A stretch of DNA of 64,000 nt. Origin: CAVXHQ01 sp963761735 (GTDB lineage: Bacteria; Pseudomonadota; Alphaproteobacteria; Rhodobacterales; Rhodobacteraceae). The DNA lies in the NCBI GenBank assembly GCA_963761735.1, contig CAVXHQ010000005.1:1116001-1180000 (forward strand), in the 5' to 3' direction. Shown piece after piece: positions 50,987 through 61,334 of this stretch. A model generated the notes under the pieces. That model was not told where the DNA came from and searched no databases. It saw only the letters and a list, made by a program, of their open reading frames with translations. How positions within the stretch are numbered: the stretch's first letter is position 1; every line of letters begins with the position of its first letter. The position numbers and the translations under genes were made by a program.

Positions 50987-51859
50987 ATGAGCGATACGAC
51001 GTCACCCCCGGAGCAGACAACACCCCCGGACCAGATAACGTCACCGCATCTGTCGGTGAGCGTTCCGCGCCCGCACGGCGTGCGCCGTTTCGGCGCGGTA
51101 AACTGGCTGGGCGTGCGCACGTTGATGGGCCGCGAAGTGCGCCGGTTCATGAACGTCTGGAGCCAGACGATCATGGCGCCGCTGATCAATGCCGCACTGT
51201 TCCTGATGATCTTCACCATCGCCGTGGGCCCGGGCCGGGCGGACGTGCTGGGGGTGCCGTTCCTGACGTTCATCGCGCCGGGCGTGCTGACGATGACGGT
51301 GATCCAGAACGCATTTTCCAATACCTCGTCGTCACTGGCGAGCGCCAAGGTGCAGGGCAATATCGTCGACACGCTGATGCCGCCGCTGTCGCCCGCCGAA
51401 CTGGTGGCGGGGTATATCGCGGGGGCGGTTGCGCGGGGCCTGCTGGTGGCGGTGGTGATCTCGCTCGGCGTCTGGCTGGCGCTGGGCGTCGGGCTGGCGC
51501 ATCCGCTCTGGGCGTTGACCTTCGTGGTGCTGGGCTCCATGTTCATGGGCGGCCTTGGCCTGATCGCGGGGATATTCGCCAATAAATTCGACCAGTTGGC
51601 GGCCATCACCAATTTCGTCGTCACACCTTTGGCCTTCCTGTCGGGCACCTTCTATTCCATCGACGCGATGCCGCCCGTCTTGCAGACCCTCAGCCACGCC
51701 AACCCGTTCTTCTACGTCATCGACGGGGTGCGCTGGGGAATGCTGGGCGTGTCGGACAGTTCGCCCTGGCTGGGCCTGGGCATCGTCGGCGCGGTGACGG
51801 CGGCGGTGCTGTACCTCAACTGGCGCTGGCTGCGCAGCGGATACCGCCTGAAGGCATAG
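50987..51859 (+). CDS. ABC-2 type transporter permease
   Basis: This 290-aa membrane protein has six predicted helices and the ABC-2 pattern: GVRTLMGREVRRFMNVWSQT before helix 1, ALFLMIFTIAVG, FIAPGVLTMTVIQNAFSN, TPLAFLSGTFYSIDAMPPVLQ and HANPFFYVIDGVRWGMLG near the end. It would export a lipid-linked or small compound with a separate ATPase. No ATPase gene is adjacent; the frame closes before a convergent VOC gene. Confidence 0.85.
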   Translation: MSDTTSPPEQTTPPDQITSPHLSVSVPRPHGVRRFGAVNWLGVRTLMGREVRRFMNVWSQTIMAPLINAALFLMIFTIAVGPGRADVLGVPFLTFIAPGVLTMTVIQNAFSNTSSSLASAKVQGNIVDTLMPPLSPAELVAGYIAGAVARGLLVAVVISLGVWLALGVGLAHPLWALTFVVLGSMFMGGLGLIAGIFANKFDQLAAITNFVVTPLAFLSGTFYSIDAMPPVLQTLSHANPFFYVIDGVRWGMLGVSDSSPWLGLGIVGAVTAAVLYLNWRWLRSGYRLKA

Positions 51860-51896
51860 CCGCCGTCGGTCGGCTTACCCTCGCCCGGTCGAGCAC

Positions 51897-52376
51897 TCAG
51901 CCACGTCGCGCCGCGTCGATCCGTGCCACGTCGATCTTCGACATTTCCATCATCGCGCCGAAAGCGCGTTTCGCCTCGTCACCGCCGGCCATGATCGCCT
52001 CGGACAGGGTGCGCGGTGTAATCTGCCACCAGATGCCCCATTTGTCGCGACACCACCCGCAGGCATTGGCCTCGCCGCCGTTTTTGGTGATGGCATCCCA
52101 GTACCGGTCCGTTTCCGCCTGATCGTCGGTCGCGATCTGAAACGAAAACGCCATGTCGCGCGAGACGTTCGGGCCGACGTTCAGTGCCATGCAGGCCACG
52201 CCCGCAACGGTGAAATGGACCGTGAGAACATCGCCTTCGCTGCCGCCCGGGAAATCTGCCGGGGCGCGGTCGGTCCTGTCGACAGTGCTGTCGTCAAAGG
52301 TTTCGGCGTAAAAGGCCGTGGCAGCCTCTGCATCGCCGTCGAAGACGAGGCAAATGGTGTTTTTGGCGATATTCAT
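51897..52376 (-). CDS. VOC family protein (PhnB-like)
   Basis: This 159-aa protein has two beta-alpha-beta-beta-beta repeats of the glyoxalase/bleomycin-resistance fold in the PhnB-like arrangement: TICLVFDGDAEAATAFYAETF at the start, MALNVGPNVSRDMAFSFQIATDD in the middle and CGWCRDKWGIWWQITPRTL at the end. AGGAAA precedes the ATG at 52376. No substrate can be assigned. Confidence 0.85.
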   Translation of the reverse strand: MNIAKNTICLVFDGDAEAATAFYAETFDDSTVDRTDRAPADFPGGSEGDVLTVHFTVAGVACMALNVGPNVSRDMAFSFQIATDDQAETDRYWDAITKNGGEANACGWCRDKWGIWWQITPRTLSEAIMAGGDEAKRAFGAMMEMSKIDVARIDAARRG

Positions 52377-52599
52377 TGTGTTTCCTTTCAGATCGCGACC
52401 GGGTAGGGCCGGATTTCGGGGCGTGGGCAATCGACCATGCGGGCGGTTGCGCCGCTTCATGTTAACCAAGATCCTTCGATTTTCGATCTGTATTTTTCAT
52501 CAACCGGCGCCGGTCCGCGCTACGCATGGCTGCACGCCGGGTTGACTTTGGCGCAAGCGGCCCCCATCCCGCCCTCTTCGACGGCAGGAGACGCGAACC

Positions 52600-54084
52600 A
52601 TGAGACTTTCCGACAGCATCCGCCAGGAATGGTTCGGCAACCCACGGACCGAACTTCTTGCGGGCCTTGTCGTGGCCCTCGCGCTCATCCCCGAGGCCAT
52701 CGCCTTCTCGCTCATCGTCGGCGTCGATCCCAAGGTCGGGCTTTACGCCTCGTTCACCATTGCGGTGATAACCTCCATCGTGGGCGGGCGTCCGGGGATG
52801 ATCTCGGCGGCCACGGCGGCGACGGCGGTGCTGATGGAGCCGCTCTTCGAGCATTACAACCTCGGCTATATCCTCGCCGCGACTGTTTTCGCGGGCCTGA
52901 TCCAGATCGTGTTCGGCTTTGCCAGGCTGTCCTTCGTGATGCGCTATGTCTCGCGCTCGGTGATGACCGGCTTCGTCAACGCGCTGGCGATCCTGATCTT
53001 CTGGGCGCAGATCCCCGAACTGGTGAACGTGCCCTATCTGACCTATGCGCTCGTCGCAGCGGCGCTGGCGATCATCTATCTGCTGCCGCGGCTGACCACC
53101 ACGATCCCGTCGCCGCTGGTCGCGATCATCGTGCTGACCTTTGCGGTATGGGCCTTCGGCTGGGAGGTGCGGACCGTGTCCGACATGGGCGCGCTGCCCG
53201 ATACGCTGCCGATTTTCGCGCTGCCGCAGGTGCCGTTCGTCTGGGAAACCATCTCGATCATCGCGCCATTCGCCTTTGCCATCGCCGCCGTCGGCCTGCT
53301 GGAAAGCCTGATGACGGCCAATCTGGTCGAGGAACTGACGGACACGCCCAGCGACCGGAACCGCGAATGCGTGGGGCAGGGTGTGGCCAACACCGTCACC
53401 GGCTTCTTCGGCGGCATGGCAGGCTGCGCGATGATCGGCCAGTCGATGATCAACGTGAAATCGGGCGGGCGGGCGCGGCTGTCGTGCTTTGCGGCGGGTT
53501 GTTTCCTGCTGTTCCTGATCCTCGTGCTGTCGGATCTGGTGAACATCATCCCGATGGCGGCCCTTGTCGCGGTGATGATCATGGTCTCCATCGGCACGTT
53601 TTCCTGGTCGTCCCTCGTCAACCTGCGCACCCATCCCAAATCGTCGTCCGTGGTGATGATCGCCACCGTCATCGTCACCGTGCTGACCGAAAACCTCGCC
53701 TTCGGCGTGCTGACCGGCGTGCTGCTGTCGGGCCTGTTCTTTGCCAGCAAGATTGCGCAGATCTTCCGCGTTACCAGTGAGACGAGCGACAAGGGCCGCA
53801 CCCGCACCTATACCGTCGAGGGGCAGCTGTTCTATGCATCGGTCGAGGATTTCACCGCCGCCTTCGATTTCCGCGAGGCCCTCGACGACGTGATCCTCGA
53901 TGTGACCGACGCGCATATCTGGGACATCTCTTCGGTGGCCGCCGTCGACATGGTGGTGTTGAAATTCCGGCGCGAGGGCACGAAGGTGGAACTGCGCGGC
54001 ATGAACCGTGCCTCCGAGACCATCGTCGACCAGCTGGCACTGCACGACAAGCCGGGCGCGATGGACACGCTGAACACGCACTAG
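52600..54084 (+). CDS. SulP family anion transporter with STAS domain
   Basis: This 494-aa protein has about eleven membrane helices with SulP landmarks (ELLAGLVVALALIPEAIAFSLIVGVDPKVGLYASF; ECVGQGVANTVTGFFGGMAGCAMIGQSMINVKSGG) and a C-terminal STAS domain from about residue 405 (VEGQLFYASVEDFTAAF). Substrates in the family are sulfate, bicarbonate or other anions. AGGAG precedes the ATG. A universal stress protein gene follows 54 nt later and is probably cotranscribed. Confidence 0.92.
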   Translation: MRLSDSIRQEWFGNPRTELLAGLVVALALIPEAIAFSLIVGVDPKVGLYASFTIAVITSIVGGRPGMISAATAATAVLMEPLFEHYNLGYILAATVFAGLIQIVFGFARLSFVMRYVSRSVMTGFVNALAILIFWAQIPELVNVPYLTYALVAAALAIIYLLPRLTTTIPSPLVAIIVLTFAVWAFGWEVRTVSDMGALPDTLPIFALPQVPFVWETISIIAPFAFAIAAVGLLESLMTANLVEELTDTPSDRNRECVGQGVANTVTGFFGGMAGCAMIGQSMINVKSGGRARLSCFAAGCFLLFLILVLSDLVNIIPMAALVAVMIMVSIGTFSWSSLVNLRTHPKSSSVVMIATVIVTVLTENLAFGVLTGVLLSGLFFASKIAQIFRVTSETSDKGRTRTYTVEGQLFYASVEDFTAAFDFREALDDVILDVTDAHIWDISSVAAVDMVVLKFRREGTKVELRGMNRASETIVDQLALHDKPGAMDTLNTH

Positions 54085-54138
54085 GCACCGCTGGCGGCGC
54101 CCACGCCGGGGGATTCCCGGCCCGAAAGAGGACAGGAC

Positions 54139-54993
54139 ATGGACCGGATCACCGCATTCGTCGACGGATCGGACTACGGCGTCAGCGTCGTGGATTACGC
54201 AGGCTGGGCCGCAAGCCGCCTGTCGATGCCCGTCAGCCTCGTCCATCTGATCGGACGCCGCGAGACGGGCGGTGCCGCCGATCTGTCCGGCGCGCTGGCG
54301 CTTGGCGCGCGCTCGGCCCTGATGGACAAGCTTTCGGCACTGGATGCCGACCGCGCCGTTCTCGCGCGCGAGCGGGGCCGGGCGATCCTCGACGGGGTCG
54401 AGGCGCGGATGACAAAGAAAAACCCGGACGTCGAGGTCGAGACGAAGCTGCGTTTTGGCGAGCTGAGCACGGCGATGGCCGAGGCCGAGGCGCAAAGCCG
54501 GTTCGTGATCCTCGGCAAGCGGGGCGAGGCCGCGGGTTTCGACAGCGCGCACCTCGGCTCGAACGTGGACCGCGCCGTCAAGGCGTCGACGCGCCCGGTG
54601 ATGATCGCCAACCGCACCTTCCGCGCGCCCAAACGCTTCGTCTTCGCCTATGACACCTCTGCTGCGGCGGGCCGCGCGTTGGAGCGGATGCTGTCGGGGT
54701 CGGTCCTATCCGGCCTTGCCTGCGATATCGTCAGCGTCGGACAGGCGAAGCCGCAACTGCGTGAGCGATTGTCCCATGCAGCGGGCGCTCTGCGGCAGGC
54801 CGGCTATGACGTCACCGAACATCTGGAAACGGGCGATCCCGAGGCCGTCATCGCCGCCAAGGTGACCGAAACCGATGCAGATCAGCTTGTTCTGGGCAAA
54901 AGCGCGCGTAACCGGCTGAGCCAGATGATCATCGGCTCGACGACGCTGCATCTGATGCAGACGGTCAAGGTGCCGGTGGTGATCTTTCCCTGA
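54139..54993 (+). CDS. Universal stress protein, tandem two-domain type
   Basis: This 284-aa protein has two Usp domains. The first ends with LGKRGEAAGFDSAHLGSNVDRAV and the second with LGKSARNRLSQMIIGSTTLH, the second containing the full ATP-binding G-2x-G-9x-G-(S/T) type motif less strictly. It resembles YdaA/UspE-type proteins. Its position after the SulP gene suggests a regulatory or stress partner of that transporter. Confidence 0.88.
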   Translation: MDRITAFVDGSDYGVSVVDYAGWAASRLSMPVSLVHLIGRRETGGAADLSGALALGARSALMDKLSALDADRAVLARERGRAILDGVEARMTKKNPDVEVETKLRFGELSTAMAEAEAQSRFVILGKRGEAAGFDSAHLGSNVDRAVKASTRPVMIANRTFRAPKRFVFAYDTSAAAGRALERMLSGSVLSGLACDIVSVGQAKPQLRERLSHAAGALRQAGYDVTEHLETGDPEAVIAAKVTETDADQLVLGKSARNRLSQMIIGSTTLHLMQTVKVPVVIFP

Positions 54994-55253
54994 AGGCGGC
55001 GGATTGCTGTTTGCAACCGTGGCGTTCGCCGCTATCGTTTCGGTCATGATGCACGCATACCGCCCCTCGCGACACCGACGCTGACCCTCGTCCGGTTGGC
55101 GCGTCGACGCCCGTGTGCTCACGTTCCCCGTTTTTGCACCCCGAACATCCGCAGTCCGACGGACAGACCCCGGTTTGACAGTCGCACGGCCCTCGTTCAG
55201 GATTTTCAGATAGGCCCCGACAGGCCAAGGCCGCATTCGCCAAGGATTACCTC

Positions 55254-56423
55254 ATGATACCGTCGATCCTGCCCACCTATTCCCGCGCTCCGCTGACGTT
55301 CGTCTCAGGAGAAGGCGCCTGGCTGACAACCGATACCGGCGAACGATACCTCGATTTTGGCGCCGGTATCGCCGTGAACGCCCTCGGCCACGCGCACCCC
55401 GCGCTGGTCGAAACGCTGACACGTCAGGCGAACGCGCTGTGGCACGTCTCGAACCTGTATCAGATCCCGGCGCAGCAGGAACTGGCCGACAGCCTTGTCG
55501 ACCATACCTTTGCCGACACCTGCTTTTTCACCAATTCCGGCACCGAAGCCTGCGAGCTTGCCGTCAAGATGGCCCGAAAATACTGGTACGACAAAGGCGC
55601 CGACCGGTCCCGGATCGTGGCCTTCACCGGGTCGTTTCACGGGCGCTCCTCGGCGGGGATCGCCGCCGCCGGATCGGAAAAGATGACCAGGGGCTTCGGG
55701 CCGCTGCTGCCCGGCTTTACCCAGCTTGAATTCGGCGACCATGACGCCCTGCGCGCCGAACTGGCAAAGCCCGACATCGCCGCCGTCATCGTCGAACCGG
55801 TGCAGGGCGAGGGCGGCATCCGCCCGCTGCCCGACGCCTGCCTCAAGGGGCTGCGCGATCTGTGCGACGAGACCGGCGTGCTGATGATCCTCGACGAGGT
55901 GCAATGCGGCATGGGCCGGACGGGTCGCCTGTTCGCGCACGAATGGGCGGGCATCGCCCCCGATATCATGATGGTCGCCAAGGGTATCGGCGGCGGATTT
56001 CCCCTCGGTGCGGTGCTGGCCACCGAAAACGCCGCGTCGGGCATGACGCTGGGCACCCACGGCTCTACCTACGGCGGCAACCCCCTCGCCTGCGCGGTCG
56101 GTGCGCGGGTGATGGAGATCGTCGCCGACGATGCCTTTCTGGCCGGGGTGAACCGAAAGGCCGCGCTGCTGCGCCAGGGGCTCGAGGGGCTCGTCGCCGC
56201 CCATCCGACCGTGTTCGAGACGGTGCGCGGCGCGGGCCTGATGCTTGGCCTGCGGGTGCACGGCGCCCCCGCCGATTTCGTGACGGCGGCCCATGCGGCC
56301 CATCTGATCACCATCCCGGCCGCCGACAATGTGGTGCGCCTGCTGCCGCCTCTCAACCTGACCGACGCCGACATCGCCGAGGGCCTTTCGCGTCTCGATG
56401 CTGCCGCGGCGTCGCTCGGCTGA
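55254..56423 (+). CDS. argD: Acetylornithine aminotransferase
   Basis: This 389-aa class III aminotransferase has YLDFGAGIAVNALGHAHP, TNSGTEACELAVKMARKY, FTGSFHGRS, EPVQGEGGIRP, LDEVQCGMGRTG and the PLP-binding Lys in MMVAKGIGGGFPLGA. It transaminates N-acetylglutamate semialdehyde in arginine synthesis and may also serve succinyldiaminopimelate. argF follows after 64 nt, a common alphaproteobacterial pair. Confidence 0.93.
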   Translation: MIPSILPTYSRAPLTFVSGEGAWLTTDTGERYLDFGAGIAVNALGHAHPALVETLTRQANALWHVSNLYQIPAQQELADSLVDHTFADTCFFTNSGTEACELAVKMARKYWYDKGADRSRIVAFTGSFHGRSSAGIAAAGSEKMTRGFGPLLPGFTQLEFGDHDALRAELAKPDIAAVIVEPVQGEGGIRPLPDACLKGLRDLCDETGVLMILDEVQCGMGRTGRLFAHEWAGIAPDIMMVAKGIGGGFPLGAVLATENAASGMTLGTHGSTYGGNPLACAVGARVMEIVADDAFLAGVNRKAALLRQGLEGLVAAHPTVFETVRGAGLMLGLRVHGAPADFVTAAHAAHLITIPAADNVVRLLPPLNLTDADIAEGLSRLDAAAASLG

Positions 56424-56487
56424 CGTCGTCTCGTCAGAAAATTACCATTTCAAGGTGCCCGCGATTCGCACCGGTATCGGATATTTC

Positions 56488-57414
56488 ATGAACCATTTCC
56501 TCGACATCCACACCACCGACGCCACCGACCTGCGGACCATCATCGACACCGCCCAGACGATGAAAACCGCGCGCAGCGGCCGTCCCAAAGGTGCGCCGGA
56601 CGACATACAGCCGCTTGCGGGGCACATGGTGGCGCTGATTTTCGAAAAGCCATCCACCCGCACGCGTGTGTCATTCGACGTCGGCGTGCGGCAGATGGGC
56701 GGGCAGACGCTCGTACTGTCGGGCGCCGACATGCAGCTTGGTCACGGTGAGACCATCGCCGACACCGCCCGCGTGCTGTCGCGCTATGTCGACCTGATCA
56801 TGATCCGCACGTTCGAGGAACAGACCCTGATCGAGATGGCCGAACACGCGACCGTGCCGGTGATAAACGGCCTGACGAACCGCACCCATCCTTGCCAGAT
56901 CATGGCCGATATCATGACGTTCGAGGAAATGCGCGGGCCGATCCGGGGCCGCAAGGTCGTCTGGTCGGGCGACGGCAACAACGTGTTCAACTCCTTCGCC
57001 CATGCCGCCGGGCAGTTCGGCTTCGATCTGACGTTCACCGGCCCGCCGCCGCTGGACCCCGAGCCCGGCTTGCTCGCCGCCGCCCGCGACAAGGGCGTGA
57101 ATATCGAGATCGAGCGCGATCCGGACGTCGCGGTGCAGGGGGCCGATCTGGTCGTCACCGATACCTGGGTGTCGATGCACGACCCGGTGTCCGCACGCGA
57201 ACGGCGGCACAATCAGTTGCGGGGGTATCAGGTGAACGAGGCGCTGATGCGCCGCGCGAAACCCGACGCGCTGTTCATGCACTGTCTGCCGGCGCACCGC
57301 GACGACGAGGCAACCAGCGCGGTGATGGATGGGCCACATTCGGTTATTTTCGACGAGGCCGAGAACCGGTTGCACGCGCAAAAGGCGATCATGCGGTGGT
57401 GTCTGGGAAAGTGA
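56488..57414 (+). CDS. argF: Ornithine carbamoyltransferase
   Basis: This 308-aa transcarbamylase has the carbamoyl-phosphate motif FEKPSTRTRVSFDVG, NGLTNRTHPCQIMAD, the ornithine-binding VTDTWVSM and HCLPAHRDDE. It forms citrulline. The ATG at 56488 gives the conserved start MNHFLDI. It lies in an operon with argD. Confidence 0.95.
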   Translation: MNHFLDIHTTDATDLRTIIDTAQTMKTARSGRPKGAPDDIQPLAGHMVALIFEKPSTRTRVSFDVGVRQMGGQTLVLSGADMQLGHGETIADTARVLSRYVDLIMIRTFEEQTLIEMAEHATVPVINGLTNRTHPCQIMADIMTFEEMRGPIRGRKVVWSGDGNNVFNSFAHAAGQFGFDLTFTGPPPLDPEPGLLAAARDKGVNIEIERDPDVAVQGADLVVTDTWVSMHDPVSARERRHNQLRGYQVNEALMRRAKPDALFMHCLPAHRDDEATSAVMDGPHSVIFDEAENRLHAQKAIMRWCLGK

Positions 57415-57528
57415 CGTGACGTTCAGGGAAAAGCCATAAAGAGCGTGACCGTGCGCGGACCCGCTGCAATCGGGGCTTTGATATTCAGCCGAAATCCGTT
57501 TGCAACGCGGCGGCCTTTCGGACCTTGA

Positions 57529-57984
57529 TCAGAGCGTCTTGAGGATCGCCCTCAGGCCGTCTTCGGTCACCATCCGCGAGGCCTGTTTGGGCGAAACCCA
57601 GACCCGGTCGCGTCTGTCGGCCTCGGGAAAATCCTTCACCGTCTTTTTCACCTTCACCCGGAAAACACTGAGAATACAGGGAATTTCGTCGCCGTTCTTG
57701 TCGAATTTGGTGGTGATGAAGCTGCCCATCGGCTCCTCGGCGACGGATCCTTCCTTGACGCCTGCTTCTTCCCAGGCCTCGATGCGCGCGGCCTCGCCAT
57801 CGGCCTTGCCTTTCATCGGCCAGCCTTTGGGCAGGATCCAGCGTCCGGCGGAGGAGGTCACGAGCAGAACTTCATAGCCCTTTTTGACCTTGCGGGTGCA
57901 CAGGGCGGCAAGCTGTTCGTACACCGGCACCGTAAAGGGCGCGCGTTTGCGCGTTGCGGCCTGAAGACGGGAGTGGATAACCAT
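57529..57984 (-). CDS. NUDIX hydrolase
   Basis: This 151-aa protein has a Nudix box (GKADGEAARIEAWEEAGV, with Ile in place of the usual Arg before the first Glu) and the preceding GRWILPKGWPMKG typical of the DIPP-type phosphohydrolases. It may cleave diphosphoinositol-like, ADP-ribose or dinucleoside polyphosphate substrates. The start at 57984 is preferred over one seven codons earlier because it matches family length. Confidence 0.88.
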   Translation of the reverse strand: MVIHSRLQAATRKRAPFTVPVYEQLAALCTRKVKKGYEVLLVTSSAGRWILPKGWPMKGKADGEAARIEAWEEAGVKEGSVAEEPMGSFITTKFDKNGDEIPCILSVFRVKVKKTVKDFPEADRRDRVWVSPKQASRMVTEDGLRAILKTL

Positions 57985-58262
57985 TGAACTGCTCTTTTCT
58001 CGCACCCCTCTGTCGGGGATTTGGATAATCGTAACACACTTGGCGATAGAATAGAATCATGTAGCGACTTTCACGAGGATACCAACCGTCAAGTAAATAA
58101 TACTACAATAAAGCAGGTCAGTAGACGAAAAACCGACCCTGGAATCACTGCGGCAGGGAGAACTGCGGGACAGATTGGGTCGGTGCGCGTCTCCGGACGT
58201 GCCCATGCGCCCCGACACTCACAGGTGATTCGCCCATTTGGACGCGGGCACCGCGGCGAACG

Positions 58263-60693
58263 TCAGTTGCGCGGTTTGGCGCGCAACGTCGGATCGGCGT
58301 CGCGCGGATTTTCGGGCCAGGGGTGGCGCGGATAGCGGCCCCGCATGTCGCGGCGCACATCGGCGTAGGAGCTGTCCCAGAAACCGGGAATGTCGGTCGT
58401 CGTCTGCACGGGCCTTCCCGCCGGCGACAACAGCGTCACGCGTATCGGCGTCGATCCCACCACCGGATGGTCGGTGGTGCCGAACATCTCCTGTAATCGC
58501 AGTGTAATTTCCGGCGCCTCCCCGGCATAATCTATCGGTGTCTTGCGGCCCAGCGGCGTGGTCCACTGTGGTGGCGCGGCGGTATCGACAGTGCGCGTCT
58601 GGTCCCATGCCAGCATGGCGCGCAGGGCCGGGGCCGGATCGAACCGGCGCCAGTGGTCGAGGGTGGAAAGACCGTCCAGATGCGGCGCGAGCCAGTCCTC
58701 GAGGCCGCCGGTCAGGGCGGCATCGGACAGGTCGGGCAGGTCGGGGTGGTGGCCCCGCACAAGCTCCACGCGCGCGCGAAACAGACGTGCGGCACCGCTC
58801 AGGGTCAGCCCGGTCTGGCGGATGCCCTCGCACAGCGCGCGGGCGATATCGCGGGGCGGGGCATCGGCCCAGGCGACGTCCGACAGGACCAGCGCGCCGA
58901 GCCGTTCGCGCTGTCGCGCCAGAACGCGGGCGTCCCGGCGCGACCACGCGACCGTCGTTTCGATCTGGATACGGGGGCCGAAAAGGTTGCGGATCTCGGC
59001 CTCGGTGATCGGCGCGGCGGTACGGATTCGCGCGCTGCGGGCATCACCGTCAAGGTCGGTCGCGACGAGATAGGGCAGGCCCGCCATCGGATCGTCGGGG
59101 CGCAGTTCTGCACCTTTGCCACCGGACAGCAGATACCGTGGCGCGTCGCCCGTACGCCGTGCGGCGATCCGGTCGGGATAGGCAAGGGCCGCAAGCGCGC
59201 CGACCGACAGATCGGGGCGCGGCGCGTCCGCCGGCAGGGCGCGGGCGAGGCGGCCGGCCTCTTTGCGGATCACCGCGAGCGCACCGGGATCCGCACCGGC
59301 GTCGCCGACCCGCAGCGCCCGCAGACGCAGCGTCAGATCGGCAGTGGCCCCGCGAAGGGGATCGCGCGCGGCCATCAGGGCGGCGAGGGGGGCGGCATCG
59401 CGTCCGCCGCACGACAGCAAATGTGCCAGCCGGGGATGGATCGGCAGACCGGCAAGGGCGCGGCCATGATCGGTGATCCGCCCGCCCTGCAAAGCGCCGA
59501 GACTGTCCAGCAAGGCGATGGCCTCGGTCATCGCGGCCTCTGGCGGTGGCGTCAGGAACGCAAGGTCGGCGCTGCCCCACAGGGCCAGCTCGAGGGCGAG
59601 ACCGGTGAGGTCGGCGGCGGCGATTTCGGGCGGCGCGAAGGCGGCGTGCGCGCCGTCCTCGCCGCGCGTCCACATCCGGTAGGCGGTGCCCGCCGCCACG
59701 CGCCCCGCGCGCCCGGCGCGCTGCGTGGCCTCGGCGTGGCTGACCCGTTCGGTGACGAGGCGCGACATGCCCGACGCAGGGTCGAACCGGGCGCGGCGCG
59801 ATTGTCCGGCGTCGACGACGACGCGGATATCCTCGATCGTCAGGGACGTTTCGGCGATGGCGGTGGCCAGCACGATCTTGCGGATCCCCGGGTCGTCCAG
59901 CGGCGCAATGGCGGCACGCTGGGCGGCGAAGGGCATCGCGCCATACAGCGGCCGCACGACGCAGCCCGGCGGCGTGCCAAGGCGGGCGGCAACGTCGCGG
60001 ATCTCGCGCTCGCCGGGCAGAAATGCCAGCAGGCCGCCGGTGGTTTCGGCCAAGGGCCGTGCGGATCAGGGCGGCGGCGTCGTCGGCAAGCCGGGCGCCG
60101 CGCCGTCGCGGTCTTTCCAGATGCCGGATGTCGACCGGATAGGCGCGGCCCTGCGCGCGGATCATCGGCGCGCCCCCCATGAGGGCGGCGACCGGGGCGG
60201 CGTCCAGCGTGGCGGACATCGGCAGGATCATCAGGTCGGGTCGCAGGGCGCTGCGCACCTCGAGGGTCAGCGCGAGCCCCAGATCGACATTCAGCGAGCG
60301 TTCGTGGAATTCATCGAAGATCACGAGGCCGATGCCCGGCAATTCGGGATCCGATTGCAGCATCCGCGTCAGGATACCCTCGGTCACAACCTCGATCCGG
60401 GTGGCATCCGACACCTTCGCCGCACCGCGCATCCGGTAGCCGACGGTCCGGCCCGCTGCCTCGCCCAGGGTGTCGGACATCCGTTCGGCGCTGGCGCGGG
60501 CGGCAAGGCGGCGCGGCTCGAGCATCAGGATCTTGCCGGTCACGACGCCTGCCTCGAGCAGTGCCAGCGGCACGCGCGTCGTCTTGCCAGCGCCGGGCGG
60601 CGCCTCGAGAACCGCGTGACCCGTGTCGCGCAAGGCGGCGATCAGGGCGGGCAGGCAGGCCTCGACGGGCAGGGCGGGATCTGACGGGATCAT
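58263..60693 (-). pseudogene. hrpB: ATP-dependent helicase HrpB with apparent frameshift
   Basis: The N-terminal half has helicase motifs APPGAGKTTRVP (Walker A), DEFHERSLN (motif II, DEFH) and MSATLD. The C-terminal half has ATAIAETSLTIEDIRVVVDAG, SHAEATQRAGRAGR and the HrpB-specific C-terminus ending in WPENPRDADP. The two halves are in different frames. Deleting one A of the AA at 60062-60063 (plus strand) gives the join RTALAETTGGLLAFLPG and an 809-aa protein, the size of E. coli HrpB. The break is more likely a sequencing error than a decayed gene because both halves are well conserved. Confidence 0.9.
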
Positions 60694-60792
60694 CGCCGGG
60701 TTATGGCCCGGCAGAGCGCCGAGGGAAAGCCGGGGCCGCGCGGGCGGCGGCGCGCGCCCGGTCGCTCATGGAGCGCAGGGGCAAAGACGCGA

Positions 60793-60816
60793 AAGCCCGA
60801 CACGATGGCCGGGCTT
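60793..60816 (-). terminator. Hairpin after rpmB
   Basis: AAGCCCG (60793-60799) pairs with CGGGCTT (60810-60816) about 30 nt after the rpmB stop on its strand. No long T-run follows, so it is a weak terminator candidate. Confidence 0.45.
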
Positions 60817-60842
60817 GCATCGAACAGTCGTAAAATCGCAAC

Positions 60843-61130
60843 TCAGGCGGCGGTTGCGGCCTTGGCGATGTCTTTTTTCACCTTGAGGGCGGCGGGCGAC
60901 AGTTCTGTCTCCTTGGCCTTGGCAAGGTAGGCATCCAGACCGCCACGGTGATCGACGGAGCGCAGGGCGGCTGCCGAAATCTTGAACTTGAACACCCGGC
61001 CAAGGGTGTCAGACATCAGCGACACATCGTTCAGGTTCGGCAGAAACCGGCGACGGGTCTTGTTGTTGGCATGGCTGACATTGTTGCCAGACATCGGGCC
61101 TTTACCGGTCAGTTCGCAGCGACGTGCCAT
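60843..61130 (-). CDS. rpmB: 50S ribosomal protein L28
   Basis: This 95-aa protein starts MARRCELTGKGPMSGNNVSHANNKTRRRF, the diagnostic L28 N-terminus, and continues with LPNLNDVSL and FKFKISAAALRSVDHRGGLDAYL. Monocistronic. Confidence 0.97.
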   Translation of the reverse strand: MARRCELTGKGPMSGNNVSHANNKTRRRFLPNLNDVSLMSDTLGRVFKFKISAAALRSVDHRGGLDAYLAKAKETELSPAALKVKKDIAKAATAA

Positions 61131-61334
61131 GGGCTATTCCTTCGTGCGGCCGCGTCCCGGATCGCGGGCCGGGGGCCATCTCTGGGGCCGGTCCCGCTAG
61201 GGGGCGGCGGTTGGGGGCGCGGGCCTGTGCAGACAGACCCGTCAAACGGTTGCCTGCGCATAGAAAGAAACGCGGCAGGCGTCAACTGCGAAATGCCCGC
61301 GACGGCGCCGTACGTCCTCGACGTCCCTGACGGC

